This document shows, one piece after another, positions 11,157 to 22,859 of a stretch of DNA of 64,000 bases. The notes beneath the pieces are model-generated. The model searched no databases. It was given only the letters and a program-made list of their open reading frames with translations, and was not told the origin of the DNA. Location: contig JAJEKB010021865.1 in the NCBI GenBank assembly GCA_022393335.1, positions 200,225 to 264,224 of the forward strand, written 5' to 3'. Both the position numbers and the translations under genes were made by a program. Origin of the DNA: Macrotrachela quadricornifera. Taxonomy: Eukaryota > Rotifera > Eurotatoria > Philodinida > Philodinidae. The stretch's first letter is position 1. Every line of letters begins with the position of its first letter.

Positions 11157-12295
11157 TTAAAATAACGCTTATCATTTTTTTCTAGGGTAGCTTGCTCTTT
11201 CTTTGGCAATCTGATATTCTTTATTTTCCGAACTTGATTTAGTATCTGTGGGAATATGTGACGAAGGTAAAAGATAAAGTTGACGGAATAGAAAATGTCG
11301 TAGATGATGAACATAAGAGAAAAATTTATTATAGGATAAAATAAAAGAAAGAGCGAAGAAAAGGAAAATTTCATTATATACATATGAGAAGGAGGGAAAA
11401 ATCTTTGGCACATAGCTGACAACAAAAGAAAGGAAGAATATAAGTGAAAACACAGAAGAACATGCGTATAGATAAAGTATAAGTTGAAACAATACGAATT
11501 GAGGGTGACGGGATAAGGTAGTACGTTTATTCATATATTCAGCGCGTACACTACAAAGTCAACATGCATTATGCCATCAAGTGGGAAACAGCCTTGCCGA
11601 TGAGGGACATTGAAGCGGACATAGCTGTTATTATTTGCTTTGATGATGGCAGTAAAGTGTTCAGGCGTGTTGTTGGTGCCTGCTGTGAGTCGATATCTAA
11701 ATTGAAAGAGTGCATAATTGATCCAAAGATAGATAAAACACTTACTTTTATTGACCGACGTGAAGTTTGTGCGATAATTCGCTCATTAATGCGCCATTAG
11801 TTCTGACATTGACTATTACGAGTGGTGGTGATTTATGTGTAAAATGTGTCATATGTATGGTTGGATTGGCGTCACAGATGTTTCTTGTCCTAAATATTCA
11901 TGGTGTTATTAAAATATTTGATGATGAAGATGTTTTCTACTCGGTGTGTTCGGTTTTTATTTCTACATCATGAACTGGAAACTTGTCATCTCACCAGTAC
12001 CGATCCGGATATTCTTCAGGTTATTCTGCACCAAGATTTTCACCTTCACCACTGATAATGTCATGTGTAAATGTTGGTAGGTAGTTGGTATAACGACCAT
12101 TTATTTTCCTACATATTCAGTAATGAGAGTTCTTTAATTTAATCACTTGATAAAATTTTTCTTGTTCATATTAACGTCTACAAATGTTATTTTATGACGC
12201 TCACTTATGTCCAGTATACATACATCTTTTTTTCTTTCCTGTGGAATAGATATATTGTCTCGTTGACCATCATGAGATCATGATGACCTACTTAC
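11157..12295. other. Mostly gene-free; weak frame at 11564-11800
   Basis: A 78-codon plus-strand frame (11564-11800) encodes a mixed, protein-like sequence (ADIAVIICFDDGSKVFRRVV). It ends at a stop, and downstream reading in other frames looks coding-like but broken. It may be a transposon-gene relic. Frames at 11153-11534 on the minus strand are low complexity. No product recognised. Confidence 0.25.
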
Positions 12296-12500
12296 CCAGG
12301 CAGACATTAAACGGTTTAAACGCGTTATTTGAGCGTTTAGAGCGTTTCAACGTGTATACCACTGATTTTTTCACTTTTCAATCGTTTTCACAGTTTATTT
12401 TCAAGAATTCTAGTCAAAATCGTTAAAAACACCTCAATACTGCAGTTTTTGTGAAAAAAAACGCGTTTTTACACAATTTTCTCGTCTACCTCACGTAGCA
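12296..12500. mobile_element. Degraded copy or left end of CCCAGGCAGACA-terminal MITE
   Basis: CCCAGGCAGACATTAAACGG here matches the left terminus and GTTTAAACGCGTT-rich subterminal part of the complete MITE at 16944-17182. A matching right end is not clear, so this copy is truncated or strongly diverged. Confidence 0.5.
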
Positions 12501-14851
12501 AAAGCCAACTGAAAAAACACAAAATCATAGTATTATTATATTTTCAGTAAGTAGTATATCTGTACTTAATAATCGTTAATCAGTGATAGTCTGCACTACT
12601 CAGCTGTTACTATTAAATGGTAAATAGTCAGTTTAACTGTTTTGGGGTACCTATCTGTGATCGAATACGTCTAACTAACGTAACATTCAATTGTGAATAA
12701 TCGATCCGGTTATTTTCTAAGGAGTAATAATTATTACCATTTGATGTTTATTAATAAAAAACAACTCGTGGTTATAACCAGTATTTATTGCTGATATGTA
12801 GTAAAGTATTAGATGCTATATTTATCATTAGTGAATATGAATTTTAAACGACTAAAACGGTTTTATTGATAATAACACGAAGTTAAAGTTAATAGAATTA
12901 TAACAACCTTACTGGAAATACTTCTTGTATCGCGTTTACACGCATATTTTTGAGTTATTAGCAATGTATCTTGTCAATAATATCTTACTGTTATTGAAAA
13001 TCGACAAGAGAAATATTATCCAGTTCTAGTATTTGATTAGAACGAAAAGCAAATTTATCTTCAATTTACTTTAGTAGCAGTACCATAAACTGATTTGCTT
13101 AACAAAAAAGATATGCTATATATCTCGTATTGAGCAATCTTAATAATCCGAGTATCGCCTCTTACCAACACGTTGATTTGGTCATCGATTATTTCATAAC
13201 ATTAGCTAGTACAAATTCATTTTTATTACACGCTTCATATTAAGTAGTACAATTTACACAGATAGCACTATGTGAGGTTGTTGTGATCATTGTGATTAAA
13301 GTGAACTTATTCTTATCATCTTACTCAGTGTCGTTTTATTTAATGCATGCTTAAGAAGATCAACTCTGTCATGGTTGTATTTTATGAATTCCAATAAAGA
13401 GTAGACAAACATCATTAATATAATGTTCGAAAACTACAGTACATACTAGGAGAAAATTATCATTAATATTACTATATAGGAATATATCATACTCACTATA
13501 TAAATAATTTCTTATTTCTTTGATGATGTGATATCGATAATCGTTTTTATTTCCCTTTTTCCAAGGTACAAGTATATATGAGTAATAAGTACTATCATAC
13601 AAGAGACAAATTAGTCTTTTCCTGTTTAGCTTATAAATATGTAATGAGTTAGAATTTAGCTGTTTTATTAAAAGATTCAGTGATTAGTCATTTCATATTT
13701 TATCTTTTTTTCTTCTTCAAATAGGGACATAGCTCATCATCCGTCTACATTTTAATCAATTTTTCTTTCGTTCTGTCTTTTTCTCTCCATCTGTCCGTTA
13801 CATGAAGAAAGGAAAAGAATAGGTCATTCTTTTATCAATCACTCGTTCGATTATCCGCTCGTTCTTTCTTCATTCTAAGTTCATTTGCATTCTATCTCGT
13901 TCACAGAGTAGTTGCTTAGGTGAGCGAGCCATTATATTTTGTAGTGTTATTAGTTTTCATTATGATATCTTTAACCAAAAAAACATAGGTCGATAATTAT
14001 ATCCATCTAGTTTTTTTGTTTTTGTGATTTATGTATTTTCTATTTGCTTATGAGAACAACAGAATTGAGATACGAACATTTATAGCTAGCCATGTTAAAC
14101 AAAACACATAGAATTTTTTCTTTATTCGAGACCTAATATCATATAAATATCAAAAAATGTTCCTGGGAGTAAATTTCAACGCAACAAGATTATTTTAGAT
14201 AATATAAGAGAAGCCACATTGTTTTCAGATAAAACGCAGATTAAAAAAGATTAAATATATAAAAAGAAAAACCTGAGCAAGTCATTTATCTTCCATGGTA
14301 TACTGAGAATAATTATTAAATTTACTATGTGCAATGTATGTTCTTGAATATAAGATTGAATATGTCTGAATCAGATAAGGTTCATTTCTGCACAAAATCA
14401 GAGAAAGGATAGGGCACTTATTGAATTGCTAACAATAACGAGTTACTACACAAAACTAAATTGATATTTACTAAGCTATTGTAGACATGATATATATAAT
14501 ACAGATGAAATTATAACAACAAGAATCGCTTGTTAACGATTAGTATAGCAGAATTCTATTAACTATTCTCCAGTTAGAAACTTTTATATACTAAGCTCTT
14601 TACGAATATACGTGTCAGATGAGACCTTAGAAACAGTTCAGTTTTGTATTAAGTGGAAAGAACTTTGCAGCCATCGAAAGATAAATGAGCTTTAAAAGAA
14701 ATTTTCTCGCTCTAGAGAAAAAGCAAATACTAATTCTCGGATATAAGCATAGCTTAGTTAATTTGGGAATCGACTTACATCACACTACAGTTATGAGAGT
14801 TTGTAGTGCATCAATAGGAAGTCGGTACTTCGGAATTTAATCTAAATACAG
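12501..14851. other. Gene-free stretch
   Basis: About 2.3 kb of AT-rich sequence in which I find no gene, RNA or clear repeat. The short minus frame at 13369-13602 has low-complexity Tyr/Asn/Ile-rich content. Confidence 0.4.
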
Positions 14852-15197
14852 CTAACGAGGGAACCACCCCAACTGATTCATCGCTTTTAAGTGAAAAGGG
14901 TGTGCATTATGTAGATCCTAATGAGCTATGAATACACTGAAAAAAGTTCGGACCCATAGCTTATTACAGCGGAGATATTGCATTTTGAAGAGTATTTTTT
15001 CTCTCAGTTCCGTGGTACCCCTCAGGAACATCAGAAAAACTGACTTTCGAATTTCAAGTTGAAACTTTTCACTGAGACAGCTCTTAGAGAGAATAGTGTA
15101 TTATGAAAGTTTCGGATGTTTCCGTTGTTCTTATCCTAAGATATGACTATGATAACAACATCTTCTCCATATCACTTATATAACAGGAGATTCCGAT

Positions 15198-15988
15198 TAG
15201 TGGCGGAGCCAGGAATTTTTTTTGGAGGAGGCTGAGCCCCGGAAAATTTTTTCTGAGGGGGACTGAGCCCCGTTTTCAAGCTGAAAATCAGTGTATTTCA
15301 CTATTTTAATGCTAGATCATCTCAATCCTGGGGGGGCTAACGAGGGAACCTTTTCAAGTGATACCCTCCGTTTGGGCTCATATTTTGCCTATAGGTAGGA
15401 CTCATAGCATAGATAAGAGCCCTAAAAGGGTTCGTCCCCAAACCCTGTTGTTGTAGAGATATTGCGTTATTAAGGTATTGGAACAATTGACTGCCGTGGT
15501 CCCCCTCAGGGAGATCGAAAAAACTCATTTTCGAATTTCGACTTGAAACTTTGTACAGAAAGAAGTCTTAATGAGAATGGTTTAGTGTGAAAATTTCAGC
15601 TTTCCTGAATGTTCCTAATCGCAAATAAGAACACCAAAAGTTGCCTTAGCAAGGACACAAGTTCACCATAGCAATATCTTAAGATAGGAACAAGTAATAG
15701 GCCTGAAATTTTCACAATAAAACAGTCTCATTAGGACCTCTTTCTGTAGAAAGTTTCAAGTCGAAATTTGAAAATGAATTTTTTCGATCTCCCTGAGGGG
15801 GACCACGGCAGTCAATTATTCCAATACCTTAATAACGCAATATCTCTACAACAACAGGCTTTGGGCACGAACCCTTTTAGGGCTCTTATCTATGCTATGA
15901 GGCCTACCTGTAGGCAAGATATGAGCCCAAACGGAGGGTATCACTTGGAGAGGTTCCCTCGTAAGCCCCCCCCCTGGATCCGCCACTA
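15198..15988. mobile_element. hAT-like MITE (TAGTGGCGGA ends, 8-bp target duplication)
   Basis: The ends are TAGTGGCGGAGCCAGG and CCTGGATCCGCCACTA. Identical 8-bp flanks ATTCCGAT occur at 15190-15197 and 15989-15996, the target-site duplication length typical of hAT elements. It inserted into the loop of the outer foldback element, and in turn holds the inner foldback element at 15337-15965. A relative with CGGTGGCGGA ends is at 42702-42875. Confidence 0.92.
15337..15965. mobile_element. Inner foldback element nested in the hAT-like MITE
   Basis: The arms (15337 to about 15640, about 15690 to 15965) are reverse complements with ends CTAACGAGGGAACC and GGTTCCCTCGTAAG, in the same family as the outer element but diverged. 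Both arms contain related internal phrases such as CCCCCTCAGGGAGATCG. The two short frames at 15337-15528 (minus) and 15768-15989 (plus) encode nearly the same peptide (FFDLPEGDHGSQLFQYLNN) because the arms are inverted copies. I do not call them genes. Confidence 0.92.
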
Positions 15989-16505
15989 ATTCCGATGTCC
16001 TTATTTCAGATTAGGGGCGATTGAAAACGCTGAAACTCTTACAGTGCACTATTCTCTCTAAGAGCTGTCTCAGTGAAAAGTTTCAACTTGAAATTCGAAA
16101 GTCAGTTTTTCTGATGTTCCTGAGGGGTACCACGGGACTGAGAGAAAAAATACTCTTCAAAATGCAATATCTCCGCTGTAATAAGCTATGGGTCCGAACT
16201 TTTTTCAGTGTATTCATAGCTCATTAGGATCTACATAATGCACACCCTTTTCACTTAAAAGCGATGAATCAGTTGGGGTGGTTGCCTCGTAAGTTTATCA
16301 CTAAAATAGGAAAGAGCTTTCATCTACTATAATATTTTCGGCTGTAGTTTTTCAGGAATTAGAAACTTGTTCCATAAATCAAAGTTTTTTTTTTCATCAA
16401 CGTGCGTAGACGCCGTATTATTTTAGATCTATTCATCAGTCTAGCTTATCTGTCACTTTGAAGTATGAGAGATAAATGTGAATAATTAAGTTTTCTCTTC
16501 TCGTA

Positions 16506-16941
16506 GATAAACTGACCAATTATATTCAAATTACTATTGGATTAATGTTAAAGTGATATGTTTATTCTTTGAAAACGCTACGGAGTATTTGTCTCTCATG
16601 AGTTCGTTTCCTTTTATTGTGCGGCTAAGTTTATAGTTTATTATCTACTTATTTAAATATTTTCCTTACTTTTAAAAATTTTTTTTCAATAGTGGAATGG
16701 AATGATAAGACATTAGTGTCCTTCGATTAAATCCAAAAAATTTTTATCTTCCGGTCTGCTATTAAAAAAAATTTTAAAAGTAAGGAAAATATGCAAATAC
16801 GTGGGTAGTAAACTAAACTTAGTCGTACTCTAAAAGGAAACGAACTAATGAGACAGAAATATTTTGTAGCGTTTTCAAAGAATAAATAAGTTAATTTAGT
16901 AGTAATATAATGGTAATTTGAATATAATCAATCAGTTTATC
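16506..16941. mobile_element. Foldback MITE, GATAAACTGA termini
   Basis: The left arm (about 16506-16692) and right arm (about 16756-16941) are diverged reverse complements. The ends are GATAAACTGACCAATTAT at the left and ATAATCAATCAGTTTATC at the right. Matching internal landmarks include TTTTCCTTACTTTTAAAA against TTTTAAAAGTAAGGAAAA. It is directly followed by the next MITE. Confidence 0.8.
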
Positions 16942-16943
16942 AA

Positions 16944-17182
16944 TGCCCAGGCAGACACACAATCGCCAAAAACAGCGTTTAAACACCAGTATATAAACGC
17001 CTTTAAACAGTGTTATTAGTCGCCAAAAATGCGTTAAAACAGTGAAAATATCAACGACTTCAAGCATTTGAACATGTAAAACATGTTAAAAGGTAATTTT
17101 TTATAAACTGTTTAAACGCGTTTTTGGCGACTAATGACACTGTTTAAACGCCGTTTCTGGCGTTTTCGTGTCCGCCTGGGCA
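16944..17182. mobile_element. MITE with TGCCCAGGC(A/G)GACAC terminal inverted repeats
   Basis: The termini TGCCCAGGCAGACAC (left) and GTGTCCGCCTGGGCA (right) are inverted repeats. The symmetry extends inward through CGCCAAAAACAGCGTTTAAAC and its mirror. Total length 239 bp, no coding capacity. A degraded relative is at 12296. No clear target duplication. Confidence 0.85.
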
Positions 17183-17548
17183 GAAGTAAACAATAAAATT
17201 CAAAGCACGAATCTCATTTTCGAAGATCCAGATTATTAATTGATCGAAAAAACTATACCATATAATTTATTTTGAAGCATACGATGAAAAAAAGTGTCGA
17301 TTTGCAATTACTAGCTTTTTTAAAGTGAACCTTAAGCACTAGAATATGCCAAAGATAAACGAATTTTTTTTGAAAGAGAATCACATTGAAATGAATTGCC
17401 CCAATTTCATAAGAAACTGATATGATAATATTTCTTCTTAGTTTTCGTACGTTATACATACTTCAAATAATAAAATGAATATAAAAAGCATCGCTAAGCT
17501 TACTTCGAATTTATAAATGACTTTAGGGAACAACTATCAATTAGCTAC

Positions 17549-18262
17549 TTAAATAAAAGATTTTAAGTTTGCATTAAGTTCTAGCTTTCTTTCTCCTAAA
17601 TCTGCAAAACGCACCCCGCGACCAACAATCATCACATCGTTATTTGTGAAACATGATAACATATCTTGCTCATTACTAGATAAACAGTGCTTGGTGATGC
17701 AAGCATCGTTGTTTTTGTAATCTGCTAAAAATGGTTCAAGCACTGAGAGAATATATCCATCCTACAATCAAGTTAGATTGGCAAAAGCAGAAAAACAAAT
17801 TCTTACAATTGTGGTAATAATCATTGGTTTTAACAATTTGCGGTGTTTATACATGCTGTACGTGTGACGCTGAAATGTATTATTTGATGATTTTTGAACG
17901 TACAAGTATGTTACGTCTATTGCAACACACCTGATCGGGTTAGATGTAAGTAAAGTATTTGGAATAGATGTTTGATGATGAGCAAGAACCTCTTCTCGAC
18001 TAATATGATTGAATTCAAGGTAAACTGATGTAAAGTTGTTTGTTAAAGTTTGTCGAATTTGTTATAGGATATGCGAAATTCCTCTCTTGCTACGCAAACG
18101 AAAAATGGTGGCAAGTACTGAATTATTAACACCTATTCGGAGCTTGGTAAGATATATTGCCCGAGCTACTCGTAGGGAACGAGCACGACAATTTCGCATA
18201 GTTGCAAGATATTGAAGTAGATGATTGAAATTGTCTGCCGTACATAAAACGTAAAAGATTAT
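17549..18262 (-). pseudogene. Decayed DDE-superfamily transposase
   Basis: Two exons on the minus strand, 18262-17807 and 17761-17549, are separated by a 45-bp GT-AG intron (17762-17806). The frame reads ...RCVAIDVTYLYVQKSS, FQRHTYSMYKHRKLLKP, then IDGYILSVLEPFLADYKNND, and DVMIVGRGVRFADLG. This pattern is typical of DDE_Tnp_4-type (IS5/Harbinger-like) catalytic domains. The first acidic residue is in AIDVTY. The place where relatives have a second Asp (usually D-R-G) reads VGRG, so that residue looks lost. An in-frame TAA at 18062-18064 splits the N-terminal part, and the C-terminus stops early. It is dead. Family level beyond DDE is uncertain. Confidence 0.75.
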
Positions 18263-18327
18263 AAAAGAATTTTAAATCAAAACTAATGTATTCAGGATAA
18301 GGGAGGAAACAGCAAATTGTGAGTTCT

Positions 18328-18387
18328 TGTGATTTAAACTGAGTCTAAAGCTGATTTAAATCAGCTTTAGACTCAGTTTAAATCACA
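18328..18387. repeat. Perfect 60-bp palindrome
   Basis: Two perfect 30-bp arms with no spacer, centred on GATTTAAATC, with arms starting TGTGATTTAAACTGAGTC. The core CTGATTTAAATCAG also occurs at 40330-40343. It could extrude as a cruciform. Confidence 0.95.
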
Positions 18388-19005
18388 AAAATTCATTTTA
18401 AATCATAAATTTACAGCTCGCTGTGTTATTCCCTCTACTGAAAGGAGAGTCTTACGCCGAGCGAGCAATTTACGTTCGTTCTTTTCTATGTTCGTAGGTG
18501 TGTTATCATGGTGCTTGACATAAAGTTTGAACAAAGATTTTTTGGGTCAAGGAATTCGAATTTGTGATTAGTTTTTTAAAATTTTTTACTTAATTTTTTG
18601 GTAAAAAGAGAGATTTTTTTATCAAAAAAAATTTTTTCTTAAAATGTTTGACCAAAACGTTTTTGGGATCGAGGCGTCCAATGACATGATTGGTTTTTAT
18701 GATCTTGTAACAAAAATTTTTTTTACGAAAAAAATGGTTTTTTTATAAAATTTGGCAAAAGCACTTTTAAGGGCGAGGAATGAATTAACGTGATTAGGTT
18801 TCAAAAGTTTATAGATTTACTATTTCTTCGGCTGAAGGGAGAGTGATAGAGGAAATAGTAAAATGCGTTTATTTGTTTGTGTTAGGTCAAGAGTCAAAAA
18901 AACATGTTCTTAGATAAACTGACAAGAAATCTCAACTTTAAAAAAGTCGAATCGTCACATTTTAGTAAAGGTTTTCGGAATCGAGGAATCGAATGGTACC
19001 ATTAA

Positions 19006-19170
19006 CCCTTTACGGCCGGACGTGCCCAAAAGGGTACAATTTTGCCGTAGGGGGGTACGGCATTTTGTAAAAACTCGACCGTGAAAAATTGATCCCAATA
19101 ACTAAGCAACAAAGAATATATAGAAAGAAAACTTTTTGCTTGTTCTCTTCTGGTAGCCGGCCGTAAAGGG
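19006..19170. mobile_element. piggyBac-type MITE flanked by TTAA
   Basis: The inverted termini are CCCTTTACGGCCGG and CCGGCCGTAAAGGG. TTAA lies immediately outside both ends (19002-19005 and 19171-19174), the hallmark target of piggyBac elements. Length 165 bp. It interrupts a family A subrepeat: the flanking text ATGGTACCA-TTAA-TTTCTG would be continuous without it. Confidence 0.93.
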
Positions 19171-20192
19171 TTAATTTCTGAATTTTTTTAAATGATTTTT
19201 TTACTAAAAGGAGGCTTTTTACGAAATAACGAATTGTCTCGTGAATTCGAGGAGAGGTCATATAACATAAAATAAGTTTACAGTTATACAGGTATGCTCT
19301 CTTCTAAAGTTTCTCACTATCTTTCTATATTCAAGCCAATCTAAAAACGTTATCAGCTAGATTAATATCAAAAGCTTACAATATTCTAGTTGAAAACTAT
19401 ATGAAGGGTAATGGAAGGTAAAGAATTCGCATCTGAAGTCAAATTTGTGGTTAGGAATAAGTTATCAAACAATTAATAATTAATTTAATTTTTTTTCCTA
19501 GGAAGTTTGATCGAAGATGATTGAGGATCAATAAATGAAAACTGAGTTGGTTTGCCAAATAATTAATAGTAAATAATATAAACTGTCTCCAGTAATGCTC
19601 CACCAAAAACAGTTGACAATGAAAAATCGAAATATAGAGTCAGTTTTTCAATATTGCTAGATTTTAAATAATGATAAATTAGTAAATCGTTTCTAATAAA
19701 ACTTGACTGATCGTTATCGAATACGGAAAATACGAATTCGAAGTCAGTAAAAATGTTTGTGATCTATTTTTCCGCTTCCTTTAATGAACCACTTGTTGTT
19801 ATAAGCTTGACTCACGGATATTCAAGGGTCTTAAATCTATGTTCGATATTGATTCTAATATCAACAGTTTTCTTTATTGATTACTATATGTCGGATCTTA
19901 GAGTGAAATTTACACAAAAATATGTAAAAATGAAGCGACTGTTTGAAATTTTGTTGTTGAATCTTCATAGATATCAATCGTAAAATTACATTCCAAAATA
20001 GAGGAAGCTCTTTCGTACACTACAATGTGTTGTACTCTATTGTAGCAATTCTTAAATAGTTCGTTTGTAGATTTTTGTTAACTAGCGTATTTACAAATGC
20101 TAAGCTTATTGAGAAGAATTTAAACGAGATGCATCCATTAACTTCAAAGCTGAACTAATATCGATCGATATAGTGGCGTTAAATATGCAAAC

Positions 20193-20238
20193 GGCTAGTC
20201 GTGAGTGGCCGACCGGAGGGAGGCCGACGAACGACTAG
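20193..20238 (+). repeat. GC-rich hairpin motif, copy 1
   Basis: The arms CTAGTCGT (20195-20202) and ACGACTAG (20231-20238) enclose a second pair, GTGGCC and GGCCGAC, around an ACCGGAGGGA loop. It is sharply GC-rich in AT-rich surroundings. Confidence 0.9.
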
Positions 20239-22072
20239 ACGTTGATTTAAAAGCTTTATCGCAAGTATAATGAATGAGAGTTGAGGAACTTTGAGAAAAT
20301 GGCTAATGATTCGATGCATCAGGTAAAATAAATCTTTGCTAGACATTTGATGTAAAAAGGACTATTCATTAAAGGACTTTTGAATCCTAATATGCTGTTA
20401 TTTGCTTGTTGTCATTTCGAATTACTGTTCACTTAATACCGAACATCATGCGTTTTTTCTTATATCAGGAGATTGTAACGAATAAATGCTACGGGAAATC
20501 TCAATGAAAAGTTGGGGCCAAATGTTGTATTTCTGTTTTCTTGACTGAGAGGGGAAGTCATATGAAAAACATAATTCTGTGTATGTGTGCTTGTTTATAG
20601 TACAAGGTCAGGCTAAAGTAACTTAGCTGAAATCAATGGGACCGTTATATTGTGCCTCAGTTTTTCATTATGGATTCCAGTTGAACTATAGTCCAGGCAA
20701 CTCATGTCCGTACTCTTTCAATGCACCATAAAAGTCAAAAAGTGTTATCTATGATGAGAAAATCGTGGATGCTTGATACTTTTCGAATTTAAGATCGATA
20801 GTTTTGGTTTTAGAAACCATAAAATGTAGAAGATTCGTTCAAACTGAGTTGACTATAGCGTCACATTTGTCGACCATCTATCTATCAATGATTCTCGAAA
20901 TAGCTAGAATGAATGCAGTCGAGGTTTAAGTGAATCACTTTTGACGAGCATTATTTGTTTTTAAAAAAAAGACTAAAAAAACCATTTTTTATAAGGCTTC
21001 ATCAAAGATTGTTTAGATCAAGAAATTGATCGATAGCATTAGTTTTTATAAAAATTTTGAAAAGGGTTTTTGACTGCAGAAGGTTTTTTCTAAGAAAATA
21101 ACGATTTGTTTCCCGAATTGAAGCAGGGATCATATGGCATAAAATAAGTTTGTAGTTTTACAGGTATGCCTGTTTCTATAGTTTGTTGGTATGTTTGTGT
21201 ATTTATCCCAATCGAAAAATGGTGTCGCCTAGATTAATATTTAAAACTTGTGATGTTCTATAAGAAAACTCTACGAAAGGTTATCGAAGGTATAGATTTC
21301 GAATCTCGAGTCAAAGTTGAGGTTAATAAAAAGTAGATAAACAATTCATAGTTCGTTTTGTTATTTTTCTTAAAAATTTTGATTTAAGATAACGGAAGAT
21401 CGATAAATCAAGATTGAATGAATTTTACAAAATAATTAATAATAAATAATATGAACTGTCTACAGTGAAAAGTCACCAAATATAATTTGCTATGGGAAAT
21501 CCAGGTCTGAGGTTAGTTTTTCAATATTGTTAGTTATTAATTAACGATAAATAAATAAATCATAGTTTTTGATAAAACTTGACTAACCGTTAACAAGTAC
21601 GGAAATTTCGAATTCGGAGTGAACAAAAGCTTTTTTAATCTATTTCTTAGCTTTTTTAATGAAGTCCTTGTTATTTTAAGTTTGAACTAAGAATAATCGA
21701 TGGTCATGAATCCATATTCGACATTGATTCTAATAGAAACATTTTTCTTTGTATATTACTGTACGTCAGAGTTTTGAGTAAGATTTACACAGAAATATGT
21801 AAAAAAAACGAAATAACTGCTTGATATTCTGCTGTTGAGTCTTCATCAACATCAATCTTAAAATAATGTTCAAAACAGGCGAAGCTCTTTTTCAGGTCAT
21901 AATGTAATGTACTCTATTGCTAGCAGTTTTTGAATAGTTTCCCTTTTCATTTCCTTAGTGAATGTATTAACAAATGTCCAGTAACTTTTTCAGAGGAATT
22001 CAAATGAGATGCATCTATTCGGTTCAAGTCTAAACTGATATTGAAGGATGTAGCGATGTTAAACATGGAAAC

Positions 22073-22118
22073 GGCTAGTCATGAGTGGCCGATCGGCGGA
22101 AGGCCGACGAACGACTAG
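22073..22118 (+). repeat. GC-rich hairpin motif, copy 2
   Basis: Same structure as copy 1 with five substitutions, including CTAGTCAT in the left arm. It ends at ACGACTAG (22111-22118). Confidence 0.88.
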
Positions 22119-22403
22119 ACGTTGACTTGGACTGTTCTTTCAAAGCATAGTTTTTAAATAAGTCTCAAGTAATTTAAGTGGACTTTCAAAAGAGCCTAAT
22201 TAATCATGTTTGATAACGAATCCGGCAAAATATCATTTTGTAAAAACAAAAAAGAAATTGAAAACTGATGAAACTATAGAATGCTATTTGAGTGTTGGAA
22301 ATTTTCGATTGCATATCGATATGTTATGAATAAGCTACTTTTGTGCGCATGAGAATCCTAATGTGACAGAAGATAGACAGAAGAATGAACGGCACATAGA
22401 AAC

Positions 22404-22449
22404 GGCTAGGCGTGAGTGGCCAACCGGAGGGAGGTCGACGAACGAGTAG
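22404..22449 (+). repeat. GC-rich hairpin motif, copy 3
   Basis: Diverged copy (GGCTAGGCGTGAGTGGCC ... GTCGACGAACGAGTAG). The DNA after it (AAAAGATTTATC..., ATTAGACATTTCATGTAA) matches the DNA after copy 1, so the hairpin moves with its flank. Confidence 0.85.
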
Positions 22450-22859
22450 TCGTTGATCTAAAAGATTTATCAAAAGTGCAATAAGTAAGATTTCGGGTAC
22501 TTTAATAGATTCTTAAATAACTCGATTCTTGAGGGAAAATAATTCTTTATTAGACATTTCATGTAATAGAGCATATTCAATAAAGGAAGTGTGAATACTA
22601 ACATAGTATTATTTGCTTATTGTAGCGTGAGCAAAAATAGATAAGTAGTCATGTCGTCCTAAAACTTTAAGAAGTTATCCGGAAATCTCTAGTTTGAAAA
22701 GATTTTTTTTCATGGAATTGTGGTTTGGAGTGATCGCTACCTGATCATGCTACTGAACTTGATGAACAAACTGAAGCAACTGAACCGTATCTCATTCCGT
22801 TTTCTTAAAGAAACAGTCGTATAGCGATGAATATTGCGCTTAAAAATATGAATGTTTGT

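Larger units (their letters stand above)
14852..16293. mobile_element. Outer foldback element, CTWACGAGGGAACC termini
   Basis: The arms run from 14852 to about 15125 and from about 16030 to 16293. They are reverse complements; for example GAATCAGTTGGGGTGGTTGC near the right end mirrors the left end. Termini read CTAACGAGGGAACC at the left and GGTTGCCTCGTAAG at the right, with one substitution. The sequence between the arms is the hAT-like MITE at 15198-15988. Removing that MITE and its duplication leaves a compact foldback element of about 640 bp, like the intact relative at 41175. No coding capacity, so a non-autonomous element. Confidence 0.92.

Noticed and set aside
15337..15989. Two frames encoding nearly the same ~60-residue peptide on opposite strands
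   Set aside because: They are the two arms of a palindromic element translated symmetrically. There is no independent evidence of coding.
20193..20238. GC-rich hairpin as a Helitron 3' end
   Set aside because: The stem is longer and nested, no consistent CTRR end at a fixed short distance was seen, and no TC start was located.
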